Origin: DATEDA01 sp963827595
GTDB taxonomy: Bacteria > Pseudomonadota > Gammaproteobacteria > Burkholderiales > SG8-39
Direction: 5' to 3'
Assembly (NCBI GenBank): GCA_963827595.1
Contig: CAWHBT010000001.1
Span: 372,001-436,000 of the forward strand
Length of the DNA: 64,000 nt
Shown here: positions 49,427-58,167 of the stretch, in pieces
How the letters are laid out: every line of letters begins with the position of its first letter
How positions within the stretch are numbered: position 1 is the stretch's first letter
Position numbers and translations under genes: made by a program
Notes under the pieces: generated by a model
Told to the model about the DNA's origin: nothing
Database searches by the model: none
What the model saw: only the letters and a program-made list of their open reading frames with translations

Positions 49427-50446
49427 TTACAGCTTCCGCGTCGCGACCTTGTCGCGCCCGCTCTTGACCGCCTCGGCGAGCGCCTCGTCCGCGCGCCGGA
49501 CGAGGGTATCGGGTGTCCAGTCGGCGGTGTCGTCGCTCGCCGCCACGCCGAACGTCATCGTGACGTTGACCTGCTTCATGCCGGCGACGATTGGCGCCTT
49601 GCGGATGCGGTGACGCATGCGCTCGGCGAGCGCCGTGGCGTTATCGAGGTCGCAGCGGCCGAGGAAGACCAGGAATTCGTCGGGGCCGAACCGCGCGACC
49701 GTGTCCGAGCGCCGGACGACGCTGCGGATCCGGTTCGTCACTTCCACGAGCACGGCGTCGCCCGCGGCCGCGCCGTGCTCGTTCACGACCGTCTCGAAGG
49801 CGTCGATCTCGCCGAGGATGACGGCCACCGCCTCGCGCTCGCGGCGCGCGCGGTGGAACTCGCGGTCGAGCAGCTCGAACATGGCGTGGCGGTTCCAGAG
49901 CTGGGTGCGCGTGTCGACGAGCGACCGGCGGCGCAGCGCCTCGCTCTCCTGCACCAACGCCGCCTGCGCCCGGCCGAGCGAGACGAGCTTCAGCTCCGAC
50001 TCGACGAGCCGTGCGAGATCGCGGAGCAGGATGAGGTCGCCCTCAGCGAGCGCGTTCGGCGAGCGGTCGCACACGCTCAGCACCCCGGCGACGGCGCCAT
50101 CCGGGGCGAGCACCAGCGTGCCGGCGTAGAAGCGGACCTGGAGCCGGCCGCTCACCCACGGGTGATCGACGAAGCGGGCGTCGCCGAGCACGTCGGAAAT
50201 GACGAGTGGCCCGTCGTTGAGGACGGTGGCGGCGTCGAACGCGATCTCGGTGCCGAGCACGCTCGACGGCACGCCCTGGCCGGCGAACAGCCGCAGCCGG
50301 CTCTCGTTCATGAGCGACAGCAGGGCGACCGGCACGCGGAAGAGGCGCCGCGTCAGGCGCGTGACGATGTCCAGCCGCTCGGACAGCGACGAAGGCGAAG
50401 CGGCATCGCGGCGCTGGGCCGCCTGTTCGGGAGCCTGGGTCGTCAT
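49427..50446 (-). CDS. GAF-GGDEF protein with degenerate active site
   Basis: A 339-residue two-domain protein. The GAF domain (residues about 20-160: LDIVTRLTRRLFRVPVALLS, GVPSSVLGTEIAFDAATVLN, FYAGTLVLAPDGAVAGVLSV) probably senses a small ligand or redox state. The GGDEF domain follows (TRTQLWNRHAMFELLDREFH, VILGEIDAFETVVNEHG, FGPDEFLVFLGRCD). The signature is GPDEF rather than GGDEF, the GxxxGH turn is GAAAGD, and the first metal Asp is Glu (GEIDAF). The inhibitory RxxD (RRSD) five residues before GPDEF is kept. Diguanylate cyclase activity is therefore doubtful, but a c-di-GMP receptor role fits. No signal peptide or helix is present. Confidence 0.88.
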   Translation of the reverse strand: MTTQAPEQAAQRRDAASPSSLSERLDIVTRLTRRLFRVPVALLSLMNESRLRLFAGQGVPSSVLGTEIAFDAATVLNDGPLVISDVLGDARFVDHPWVSGRLQVRFYAGTLVLAPDGAVAGVLSVCDRSPNALAEGDLILLRDLARLVESELKLVSLGRAQAALVQESEALRRRSLVDTRTQLWNRHAMFELLDREFHRARREREAVAVILGEIDAFETVVNEHGAAAGDAVLVEVTNRIRSVVRRSDTVARFGPDEFLVFLGRCDLDNATALAERMRHRIRKAPIVAGMKQVNVTMTFGVAASDDTADWTPDTLVRRADEALAEAVKSGRDKVATRKL

Positions 50447-50708
50447 GGTGAACCCGCGGCCAACCGGCGGCCCCGGGCTCGGGGATCATGCGAGCCGACA
50501 CCCGAAAAGTCCACCGAAACAACGGGTCGGCTGCGGGTTTGTGCGCTTTCGCCGGGCGTGCCTGGGCCGCGTCGCGCGGCGGCGCGCATTATTGCCGTCA
50601 CCCCCTCCGCACCCGGCGCCCGCCCTCGGGGAACCCGCCGCGCGCGAGCCGGGTCTACCCGGAGCGTGGTGTCATCCCGCCGTAGCCGCCGGCCTTCACC
50701 ATAAGTCC

Positions 50709-51461
50709 ATGAGAACGATCGACGATCTCGTCCGCGACCGCACGGCCGAACGCCGCGGCGGCGCCGTCCGCCAGGAGTCGCTCGACGCCTACCTCGCCCG
50801 CATGGACCACGTGTCGGCGTCGGCGCTGCGGCGAAGCCTGCACACCGCGGAGCGGGCGGCGGCGCTGCGCATCGCGGACGATCCCGCCCAACGCCTCGCC
50901 CAGGCGCTGCACGCCCTGGTGCTGGAGCCCGCCCGGTTCGCGCGCGAGTACCTCGTCCTCGATCGCGACGCGCCCGCGCCGTCCGGGGACGAGCAGCCCG
51001 ACGCGCTTGCGCGCCGCGTGTGGCTCGCGAGCGGCGAGTACGCGGCGCTCGCCGCCGCGCGGGACGCGATCCGCGGGTACCCGCGCGCGCCCCTCGCCCG
51101 CTGGCTGGACGACGGCATGAAGGAGCTGTCGATCTACTGGACCGACGACGCGGGCCGGCGCTGGAAGGCACGCCCGGACTGCTTCACCGACGAGATGGTC
51201 CTCGAGCTGAAGACCACGGGCGACGTGCGCCCGCGCGCTTTTGCGCGCACGCGTCGCCGTTTCGGCTACGACCTCAAGGCGGCGCACTATGTCGACGCGG
51301 TTCGCCACCTCACCGGCCGCACGCCGCGGTTCGCCTTCATCGCGGTCGAGCTCGCGCCGCCCCACTACGTGTGGCTGTACGAGCTGTCGACGGCCGAGCT
51401 GGCGCGGGCCGGCGTGGAGCTCGCCGCCGCGCGCAGCCGCTTCCATCCCGCAAGCCGCTAG
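50709..51461 (+). CDS. Exonuclease VIII (RecE)-like PD-(D/E)XK nuclease
   Basis: A 250-residue protein of the putative exodeoxyribonuclease 8 PDDEXK family, common in phages. The N-terminal helical part YLARMDHVSASALRRSLHTA is followed by QALHALVLEPARFAREYLVL. The nuclease core is KELSIYWTDDAGRRWKARPD, then MVLELKTTGD (the ExK, with the Asp in ARPD), and FGYDLKAAHYVDAVRHLTGR with the QxxxY-like motif as KAAHY. No recT, terminase or integrase is near, so it is an orphan. The 262 bp before it (50447-50708) show no other gene. Confidence 0.82.
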   Translation: MRTIDDLVRDRTAERRGGAVRQESLDAYLARMDHVSASALRRSLHTAERAAALRIADDPAQRLAQALHALVLEPARFAREYLVLDRDAPAPSGDEQPDALARRVWLASGEYAALAAARDAIRGYPRAPLARWLDDGMKELSIYWTDDAGRRWKARPDCFTDEMVLELKTTGDVRPRAFARTRRRFGYDLKAAHYVDAVRHLTGRTPRFAFIAVELAPPHYVWLYELSTAELARAGVELAAARSRFHPASR

Positions 51462-51580
51462 CTCTTCCCTGGGCGCCGTCGAAGGCGCGGCCGCCGCCCG
51501 GCGCGGAGCCGTGACGCCGGCGGTTTCTGCCAGCGAGTACAATCGGCGCCCGCTCGGACTCACTTCAATCAGGAGCCCCC

Positions 51581-52453
51581 ATGAAGCGCATCGCCCTCTT
51601 CATTCTCACCAACGTCGCGGTGCTGGCGGTGATCACGATCGTGATCAGGGTGCTAGGCCTCGATCAAGCGCTCGCCCAGGAGGGGATCCAGTTCGGGCCG
51701 CTCCTCGTCTTCTCGGCGGTCGTCGGCTTCACCGGCGCGATCATCTCGCTGCTCATCTCGAAGCCGATGGCGAAGTGGTCCACCGGCGCCCACGTGATCG
51801 ACGGCTCGGAAGGCACCAGCCAGCGCTGGCTCGTCGAGACGGTGCGCAAGCTCGCGCAGAAGGCCGGCATCGGCATGCCCGAGGTCGCGGTCTACGAGGG
51901 CGAGCCGAACGCGTTCGCCACCGGCGCGTTCAAGAACTCGGCGCTGGTCGCGGTCTCGACGGGGCTCCTGAGCTCGATGAACCAGGAGGAGGTCGAGGCC
52001 GTGCTCGGCCACGAGGTCGCGCACGTCGCGAACGGCGACATGGTGACCATGACGCTGCTGCAGGGCGTGATGAACACTTTCGTCGTCTTCCTCTCGCGGA
52101 TCGTCGGCTCGATCGTCGACCGGGTCGTGTTCCGCACCGAGCGCGGCTTCGGGCCCGGCTATCTCATCACCGTGATCGTGTGCCAGATCCTGTTCGGTCT
52201 GCTCGCGCAGATCATCGTCGCCTGGTTCTCGCGCCGGCGCGAGTTCCGCGCCGATCGCGGCTCGGCCGAGTACCTCGGCGCCCCCCGACCCATGATCAAC
52301 GCGCTCGCCCGCCTCGGCGGCATGGAGCCCGGCCAGCTGCCGGAGTCGGTCAAGGCGATGGGGATCAACGACCGCCCGGGTTGGATGGCGCTGTTTTCCA
52401 CCCATCCGCCAATCGAGCAACGCATCGCCGCGCTGCAAGCGTTCGGCAAGTAG
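51581..52453 (+). CDS. htpX: Zinc metalloprotease HtpX
   Basis: A 290-residue inner-membrane M48 protease that degrades misfolded membrane proteins. Helices 1 and 2 are LFILTNVAVLAVITIVIRVL and LVFSAVVGFTGAIISLLISK. The zinc motif is LGHEVAHVANGDMV (His144, Glu145, His148). The third ligand Glu is in RRREFRADRGSAEYLG. Two further helices lie at VMNTFVVFLSRIVGSIVDR and LITVIVCQILFGLLAQIIVA. The C-terminal THPPIEQRIAAL closes the fold. The length and layout match bacterial HtpX. AGGAG precedes the ATG. It is 15 bp upstream of the GST gene. Confidence 0.96.
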   Translation: MKRIALFILTNVAVLAVITIVIRVLGLDQALAQEGIQFGPLLVFSAVVGFTGAIISLLISKPMAKWSTGAHVIDGSEGTSQRWLVETVRKLAQKAGIGMPEVAVYEGEPNAFATGAFKNSALVAVSTGLLSSMNQEEVEAVLGHEVAHVANGDMVTMTLLQGVMNTFVVFLSRIVGSIVDRVVFRTERGFGPGYLITVIVCQILFGLLAQIIVAWFSRRREFRADRGSAEYLGAPRPMINALARLGGMEPGQLPESVKAMGINDRPGWMALFSTHPPIEQRIAALQAFGK

Positions 52454-52468
52454 CCTGGAGGAACGCGC

Positions 52469-53086
52469 ATGATCGATCTCTACACCGCCGGCACCCAGAA
52501 CGGCCATCGCGCCGCGCTCGCGCTCGAGGAGTCGGGGCTCGCGTACCGCGCCCACAAGCTCAACCTCGCGGCCGGCGACCAGCGCAAGCCCGAGTACCTC
52601 GCGATCAACCCCGCCGGCGTGATCCCGGCGATCGTCGACCAGGACGGCCCCGGCGGGAAGCCGCTCGCGCTCGCCCAGTCCGGGGCGATCGCGCTCTACA
52701 TCGCCGAGAAGAGCGGGAAGCTCCTGCCCAAGGATCCGGTGCGGCGGGCGCAGGCGCTGCACTGGTTCATGCACGCCTGCTCCGACTGCGCGTTGACGAG
52801 CGGGACGATGTTTCACCTCGCGAACACCGCGCCGGAGAAGTCGCAGGCGAACGTGGACTTCTTCGAGAAGCGGCTGTTCGGTTTCCTCGGCACCGTCGAG
52901 GGACGGCTCGCCGCGCACGAGTATCTCGCCGACGAGTTCTCGCTCGCCGACCTCGCCCTCTATCCGATCGTCGCCCAGCGCAAGGCCGTGCTCGAGAAGG
53001 CGGGGAAGTTCCCGAATCTCCTCGCCTGGGCGGGACGGGTCGGCGCGCGGCCGGCGGTCGCGAAGGGGATGCAGGTCTCGGTCTGA
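52469..53086 (+). CDS. Glutathione S-transferase family protein
   Basis: A 205-residue protein of the bacterial GST fold. The thioredoxin-like N-domain is MIDLYTAGTQNGHRAALALE, with the active-site residues at Thr-x-x-Asn-Gly in place of the usual Ser/Tyr, the cis-Pro in INPAGVIPAIVDQDG, and the glutathione-contact AQSGAIALYIAEKSG. The C-terminal helical domain includes FFEKRLFGFLGTVEGRLAAH and SLADLALYPIVAQRKAVL. It resembles the Nu/YghU-like group. It may detoxify electrophiles or act as a dehalogenase. GGAGG precedes the ATG. It is co-directional with htpX. Confidence 0.9.
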   Translation: MIDLYTAGTQNGHRAALALEESGLAYRAHKLNLAAGDQRKPEYLAINPAGVIPAIVDQDGPGGKPLALAQSGAIALYIAEKSGKLLPKDPVRRAQALHWFMHACSDCALTSGTMFHLANTAPEKSQANVDFFEKRLFGFLGTVEGRLAAHEYLADEFSLADLALYPIVAQRKAVLEKAGKFPNLLAWAGRVGARPAVAKGMQVSV

Positions 53087-53187
53087 GGCGGCAACGGGCC
53101 CGCGCGTAATCCGCGCCGCGCCGGCAACGCCGCCGCGCCGCGGACGCCTCGGGAAGGGAGCGCTCGCTCTGAGATTGGGGGACTGCA

Positions 53188-53895
53188 ATGGAAACTCCTG
53201 ACATCCTGAAGCGCGAGATCAAGGTCCTGGCGTTCGACCAATACGGGACCATCGTCGACATGCAGAAGGGGCTGACCGAGGCCGTCAAGCCCTTCCTCAA
53301 GCAGAAGGGCTGGGATGGCGAGCCGAACAGCTTCGTTACCTGGTGGCGCCGCACGCACTTCGAGAACTCGATGATCGACGCGTTGTGCGATCGCGGACAT
53401 ACGCCGTACCGGCAGATCGGACATCGCGCCGTCTCCTACGTCATGGACCGCTGCGGCATTGGTTACACGCAAGACGAGGTGTGCCGGCTCGTCGGCGAGA
53501 TCGAGAAGCTGAAGCCGTTTCCCGATGTCGTCGCGGCGCTCGAGAAGCTCCGGTCCAAGGGATACAAGCTGGCGATCCTGTCGAACGGGGACCGCGACAT
53601 GCTGAAGGCCGCCGGGCCGCACATCGGCTTCACGTTCGATCACGTCATTTCGGTGCAGGAAGCCGGCTATTTCAAGCCGCACTGGAAGACCTACGCGAAG
53701 GCCGAGGAGATCCTCGGCGAGGATCGCTCCAGCATCCTGTTCGTCGCCAATCACGCCTTCGACTGCATCGGTGCCAAGTCATACGGCATGCGGACCGCGT
53801 TCATCGACCGGCGGAAGCGGCCATTCGGCACGACACCGCATCAGCCCGATCTCATCGTGGCCAATTTCGCCGAGTTAGCCGCCACGCTGGCTTGA
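53188..53895 (+). CDS. Type II 2-haloacid dehalogenase-like HAD enzyme
   Basis: A 235-residue HAD enzyme of the L-2-haloacid dehalogenase group. The nucleophile is Asp17 in LAFDQYGTIVDM, the type II signature. Other residues are LAILSNGDRDML (Ser-Asn), AGYFKPHWKTYAKA (Lys) and LFVANHAFDCIGAKSYGMRT (Asp). The usual S-x-x-H before FD is VANHAFD here, as in other family members. It would release halide from 2-haloacids with inversion, or act on a related substrate. It lies 10 bp before the CoA-transferase gene, so they are co-transcribed. GC content looks slightly lower than average. Confidence 0.88.
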   Translation: METPDILKREIKVLAFDQYGTIVDMQKGLTEAVKPFLKQKGWDGEPNSFVTWWRRTHFENSMIDALCDRGHTPYRQIGHRAVSYVMDRCGIGYTQDEVCRLVGEIEKLKPFPDVVAALEKLRSKGYKLAILSNGDRDMLKAAGPHIGFTFDHVISVQEAGYFKPHWKTYAKAEEILGEDRSSILFVANHAFDCIGAKSYGMRTAFIDRRKRPFGTTPHQPDLIVANFAELAATLA

Positions 53896-53905
53896 GCACC
53901 GAGCC

Positions 53906-55114
53906 ATGCGACCTCTCGAAGGCCTCCGCGTCCTTGACCTCACGCGGGTGCTCTCGGGGCCGTACTGCACCATGCTGCTCGGCGATCTCGGTGCCGACGT
54001 GATCAAGGTCGAGCGGCCCGGTGAGGGCGACGATACCCGCGCCTTCGCGCCACCGTTTCAGGGCGACCAAGCCGCCTACTTCCTCTCCGTCAACCGCAAC
54101 AAGAAGAGCATCACGCTCGATCTGAAGAACGAGCGCGCGAAGGAGGTGCTCTGGCGGCTCGTCGACGTCTCGCACGTGCTGGTCGAGAACTTCCGCCCGG
54201 GCGCGATGGATCGGCTTGGCTTCGGCCACGGGACCGTGAAGGCGCGCCGCCCGTCGCTGGTCTACTGCTCCATCTCCGGCTTCGGCGATACCGGGCCGCA
54301 GAAGGATCGCGCCGGCTACGATGTCATCGTCCAGGGTGAGGCCGGCATCATGGATCTGACCGGGCCGCGTGACGGACCGCCTCACAAGGTCGGCACTTCG
54401 ATTGCGGATCTCGTTTCGGGGCTCACTGCATCGCACGGTATTCTCGCCGCACTCTATGCGGCCAAAGTCAACGGGCGGGGGCAGCACGTGCGCGTCTCGA
54501 TGTACGAGGCCGTTGCCGCCCTTCTCACCTTCAATGCCAGTATCTATTTCGCAACCGGGAACCCGCCCAGGCGACGGGGTAACGAGCACGCCACGATCGT
54601 CCCCTACGAGACTTTCGAGGCCTCCGACGGCTGGGTCAACCTCGGCGTCGCAAACGACGATCTATGGCGTCGCTTCTGCGCGGCTGCAGGCCTGGCAGAG
54701 CTGGCGGACGACCGGCGATTTGCGAGTGCGCCCGACCGGGTTCGAAACCGCGACGCCTTGGTCCCATTGATAAGGGCGGTCATCAAACAGCGCTCGCGCG
54801 ACGAATGGCTCGAACGGCTCGATGAGGCTGGCGTGCCTTGTGGGGCCATTCGAACAGTCGCCGAAGTCTGCAACAGCGACGTGCTGAGGGCGCGGGACAT
54901 GATCGCCGAGATGCAGCACGCGAGCGCCGGCAACGTGAAGGGAATCAAGAGCGCCGTTCATTTGAGCGAGACGGCCCTCGACGGCTACAGCGCGCCGCCG
55001 AGGCTCGGACAGCACACGCACGAGGTGCTCACCGAGCTTCTCGGCTACAGCGCCGCCGAAGTAGATGCCCTGGCGCGCGCAGGAGTGGTTTCGACATTGC
55101 AAGAGCCTGCGTAG
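53906..55114 (+). CDS. CaiB/BaiF family (class III) CoA-transferase
   Basis: A 402-residue enzyme that moves CoA between carboxylic acids. MRPLEGLRVLDLTRVLSGPY starts the family fold with CTMLLGDLGADVIKVERPGE. The catalytic Asp is in VGTSIADLVSGLTASHGILA. Other blocks are FLSVNRNKKSITLDLKNERA and YCSISGFGDTGPQKDRAGYD. The final domain ends LGQHTHEVLTELLGYSAAE. The dehalogenase partner suggests activation of a small haloacid or hydroxyacid as a CoA ester (inference). After it come 188 bp (55115-55302) with no gene. Confidence 0.93.
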   Translation: MRPLEGLRVLDLTRVLSGPYCTMLLGDLGADVIKVERPGEGDDTRAFAPPFQGDQAAYFLSVNRNKKSITLDLKNERAKEVLWRLVDVSHVLVENFRPGAMDRLGFGHGTVKARRPSLVYCSISGFGDTGPQKDRAGYDVIVQGEAGIMDLTGPRDGPPHKVGTSIADLVSGLTASHGILAALYAAKVNGRGQHVRVSMYEAVAALLTFNASIYFATGNPPRRRGNEHATIVPYETFEASDGWVNLGVANDDLWRRFCAAAGLAELADDRRFASAPDRVRNRDALVPLIRAVIKQRSRDEWLERLDEAGVPCGAIRTVAEVCNSDVLRARDMIAEMQHASAGNVKGIKSAVHLSETALDGYSAPPRLGQHTHEVLTELLGYSAAEVDALARAGVVSTLQEPA

Positions 55115-55302
55115 TGCCGCTCCCGCCCGTGGGAGAGGCGCTGGGTACGCGGCGGGCGCCCGCCGCTGCATTGCAGCGCACCGCGCGGGGGTTCAACCGT
55201 CCCCCGCTGCGCCGCCGCATGGCATCTTGAATTCCCCAGCGCTGAAGCCTAAGGTGATTGCCCTGCCACGCTCAAAACACGACCACCAAGGAGGAGGGCT
55301 TC

Positions 55303-55780
55303 ATGGCGACAACGATCTCGTTTGTCCTCAACGGCAGCCAGCGATCGGTCAAGGTCGACGATCCCGAGACGCCGCTGCTGTGGGTGCTGCGCGAGAACCT
55401 CGGGCTGACCGGCACCAAGTACGGCTGCGGGTTGGCGCTGTGCGGCGCGTGCGTCGTGCACGTCAATGGCGAGCCGATGCGCTCCTGTAACACTCAGGTG
55501 TCGCAGGTCGCGGGCAAGCGCATCACCACGATCGAGGGCCTGTCCAAGGACAGCAGCCACCCGGTGCAGCGGGCCTGGATCGCCGAACAGGTTCCGCAGT
55601 GCGGCTACTGCCAGTCCGGACAGATCATGTCGGCGGTCGCGCTCCTCGCGAAGAACAGGAACCCGAGTGATGCCGAGATCGAACAGGCGATGGCCGGTCA
55701 CATCTGCACGTTGCGGGACCTACAACCGCATTCGCAAGGCGATCCACACCGCCGCGGCGACGATGAGAAAGGGGGCGTGA
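55303..55780 (+). CDS. (2Fe-2S) subunit of an isoquinoline 1-oxidoreductase-like hydroxylase (frameshifted)
   Basis: About 158 residues after repair; IorA-like. The N-terminal plant-type cluster has YGCGLALCGACVVHVNGEPM RSC in pattern CX4CX2CX11C. The second cluster has EQVPQCGYCQSGQIMSAVAL and, after an extra base near 55707, HIC-RCGTYNRIRKAIHTAA with the CxxC partner. The order (plant-type, then unique helical cluster) is that of molybdenum hydroxylases. GGAGGAGG precedes the ATG. The stop lies 1 bp before the large subunit. It passes electrons from the molybdopterin site to an acceptor, often a cytochrome. Confidence 0.87.
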
Positions 55781-55781
55781 C

Positions 55782-57978
55782 ATGCGTACCACAGTCCATC
55801 AGGGCCGCAGAGCGTTCCTCAAGGCGGGCGCCGCTGCAGGCGGCGGGCTGGTGATCGGCTTCTCTCTTCCGGGCGCATCCCGGCTCGCGCACGCGGCCGC
55901 AGGGCCGGCCAAGCTGAACGCATGGGTCAGGATCGGCACCGACAGCAAGGTCACGTTCGTTTGCGGGCCGGTGGAGATGGGCCAGGGAACCCACAACGCG
56001 CTCTCCATGCTGCTCGCCGAAGAGCTCGAGGTCGATCTCAACGACGTGCGGGTCGAACAGGGCGGGCTCGACCCCGCGTTCGGCAACCCGCGCTACATCG
56101 GTTTCAAGGCGGTCGGCGGGTTCCAGGCGACCGGCGGCAGCTCCAGCGTCCGCAACGTCGGGGTGCGGGTGCGGCAGGCGGGCGCGGCGGCCCGCTACAT
56201 GCTGGTCTCGGCCGGCGCCGAGCGGCTGAAGGTGCCGCAGTCGGAGTGCCTCGCCGAGAACGGCTTCGTTGTGCACAAACCGAGCGGCCGGAAGCTCGCC
56301 TACGGCGCCCTGGCGAACGACGCGGCGAAGATGGTGGCGCCGAGCGATCCTGTCCTCAAGCAGCCCGGCGAGTTCAAGCTCATCGGCAAGTCGACGCCGC
56401 GCCAGGACGTGCCGCTCAAGGTCAACGGCAAGGCGATCTACGGGCTCGACGTCAAGCAGCCCGGGCTGCTCGTCGCAACGGTCGCGCGCTGCCCGGTGTT
56501 CGGCGGCAAGGTCAAGAGCTTCAACGCCGACCGGGCACTCAAGGTGAGCGGGGTCAAGAAGGTCGTTCAGATGAGCTCCGGCGTCGCGGTCGTCGCCGAC
56601 GGCTTCTGGGCGGCCAAGAAGGGCCGCGACGCGCTGGAGATCACCTGGGACGAGGGATCGATGGCGAAGGTGAGCTCGGCCGGGATGTACCAGAGCTGGG
56701 CGGAGCTCGCGAAAGGGCCGACCGCCGCCGAACGGCTCGAAGACCGGTGACGTAGGGGCGGCGCTCGCGAGCGGCGCAAGCGAGTCGACGCCGTGTACGA
56801 GCGTGCCGTTCCTCGCGCACGCGTGCATGGAGCCCATGAACGCGACCGCGCACTTCAAGGGCGACTCGGTCGAGATCTGGGCGCCGACCCAGGCGCAGTC
56901 GTGGAATCAGCACGCGGTGGCGCAGCTGACCGGCCTGCCGCCCGCGGCGATCAGCGTGCACGCGACCTATCTCGGCGGCGGCTTCGGGCGCCGGCTCGAG
57001 AGCGACTACGCGGTGGAGGCGGTCGAGGTCTCGCGCGCCGCCGGCAACGTGCCGGTGAAGGTCGTGTGGACGCGCGAGGACGACATCCAGCACGACTTCT
57101 ATCGGCCGGCGTCGCACAACGGCTGCAGGCGGCGCTCGACGCGAGCGGCATGCCGACGGCGTGGCGATCACCGCATCGTCGGCACCTCCATCCTGCAGTA
57201 CTTCAAGACCTTCGGGCACTTCCTGCGCAAGGACGGGCTCGATCCCACCTCGGTGCAGGGCGCGCGGCGACTACTTCCCGTACGACATCCCGAACGTGCT
57301 GGTGGACTACGTCAACAACAACCCCGGCGTTCCGTCGGGCTTCTGGCGGTCGGTCGGCAACTCGCAGAACGGCTTCATCATGGAGTGCTTCGTCGACGAG
57401 CTCGCCGCAGGCCGCCGGCAAGGACCCGTACCAGTACCGCCGGCGAGCTCATGGCGAAACCCCACGCGGCGCGGCTGCGCGCCGTGCTCGATCTCGCCGC
57501 CGAGAAGGCGGGCTGGGGCAAGCCGCTGCCCGCCGGCGTACACCGGGGCATCGCCGCGCACTTCGCCTACGCCGGCTACTGCGCGCAGGTCGCGGAGGTG
57601 TCGGTGGCGAAGGACGGCAAGGTGAAGGTGCACCGGCGTGGTCGCGGCGATCGACTCGGGCTGGGTCGTCAATCCCGAGATGCTGAAGTCCCAGGTCGAA
57701 AGCGGGATCTACTACGGTCTCAGCGCGCGCGCTCTACGGCGACATCACCATCAAGGACGGGCGCGTCGAGCAGGGGAACTTCCACCAGCTACAAGATGCG
57801 CGCGCATGGACGAGATGCCGAAGGTCGAGGTGCACATCCTGGAGGGCAAGGGCGAGCAGGGCGGCGGCGGCGAGCCCGGCATGCCGCCGATCACGCCCGC
57901 GGTGTGCAACGCGATCTTCGCCGCGACGGGAAAGCGCATCCGGAAGCTTCCAATCAACCCCGAGATGCTGAGGCGTAG
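55782..57978 (+). pseudogene. Isoquinoline 1-oxidoreductase-like molybdopterin-binding large subunit (many frameshifts)
   Basis: Recoverable over about 730 residues; IorB-like. The Tat leader HQGRRAFLKAGAAAGGGLVI is followed by the first intact frame to 56750. That frame contains CGPVEMGQGTHNALSMLLAE, the Q-rich cofactor contact. Later segments in changing frames include LPFLAHACMEPMNATAHFKG, ATYLGGGFGRRLESDYAVEA (GGGFGRR), FPYDIPNVLVDYVNNNPGVP, GFWRSVGNSQNGFIMECFVD, VVAAIDSGWVVNPEMLKSQV and GEPGMPPITPAVCNAIFAAT. I count about nine breaks between 56745 and 57800, roughly one per 120 bp. The exact end is unclear; TAG 57976-57978 is the likely stop, before a strong terminator. Motifs stay conserved across breaks. 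Confidence 0.8.
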
Positions 57979-57999
57979 GAAGCTTCACCTCATCGGCAG

Positions 58000-58031
58000 G
58001 CGCGCGGGGCCTTCCCCCGCGCGCTTTTTTT
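58000..58031 (+). terminator. Strong rho-independent terminator after the molybdenum hydroxylase
   Basis: A perfect 10-bp stem, GCGCGCGGGG (58000-58009) and CCCCGCGCGC (58015-58024), with loop CCTTC, followed by seven T (58025-58031). This is a textbook intrinsic terminator 22 bp after the likely stop, and it marks the end of the 55303-57978 operon. Confidence 0.92.
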
Positions 58032-58060
58032 CGCCCACTGTGTAAGCAATCGGAACAAGT

Positions 58061-58110
58061 GAAACAGAGTGTTTCGAAGGGTCGACTTACCCCCGGCGCC
58101 TCGTTATAAC
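58061..58110 (+). promoter_or_regulatory. Promoter region with dyad upstream of the FecR-like gene
   Basis: GAAACA-GAG-TGTTTC (58061-58075) is a 6-bp dyad with a 3-bp centre. A possible sigma70 promoter follows: TCGACT (58082-58087), 17-nt spacer, TATAAC (58105-58110), 58 bp before the ATG. The dyad would sit just upstream of the -35 element, the place of an activator site. Confidence 0.42.
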
Positions 58111-58167
58111 GGTCGTGCGCGGCCGGCTTTCCTGCCGGACCGCGCCGGCTGGAACGAGGAGATGCTC

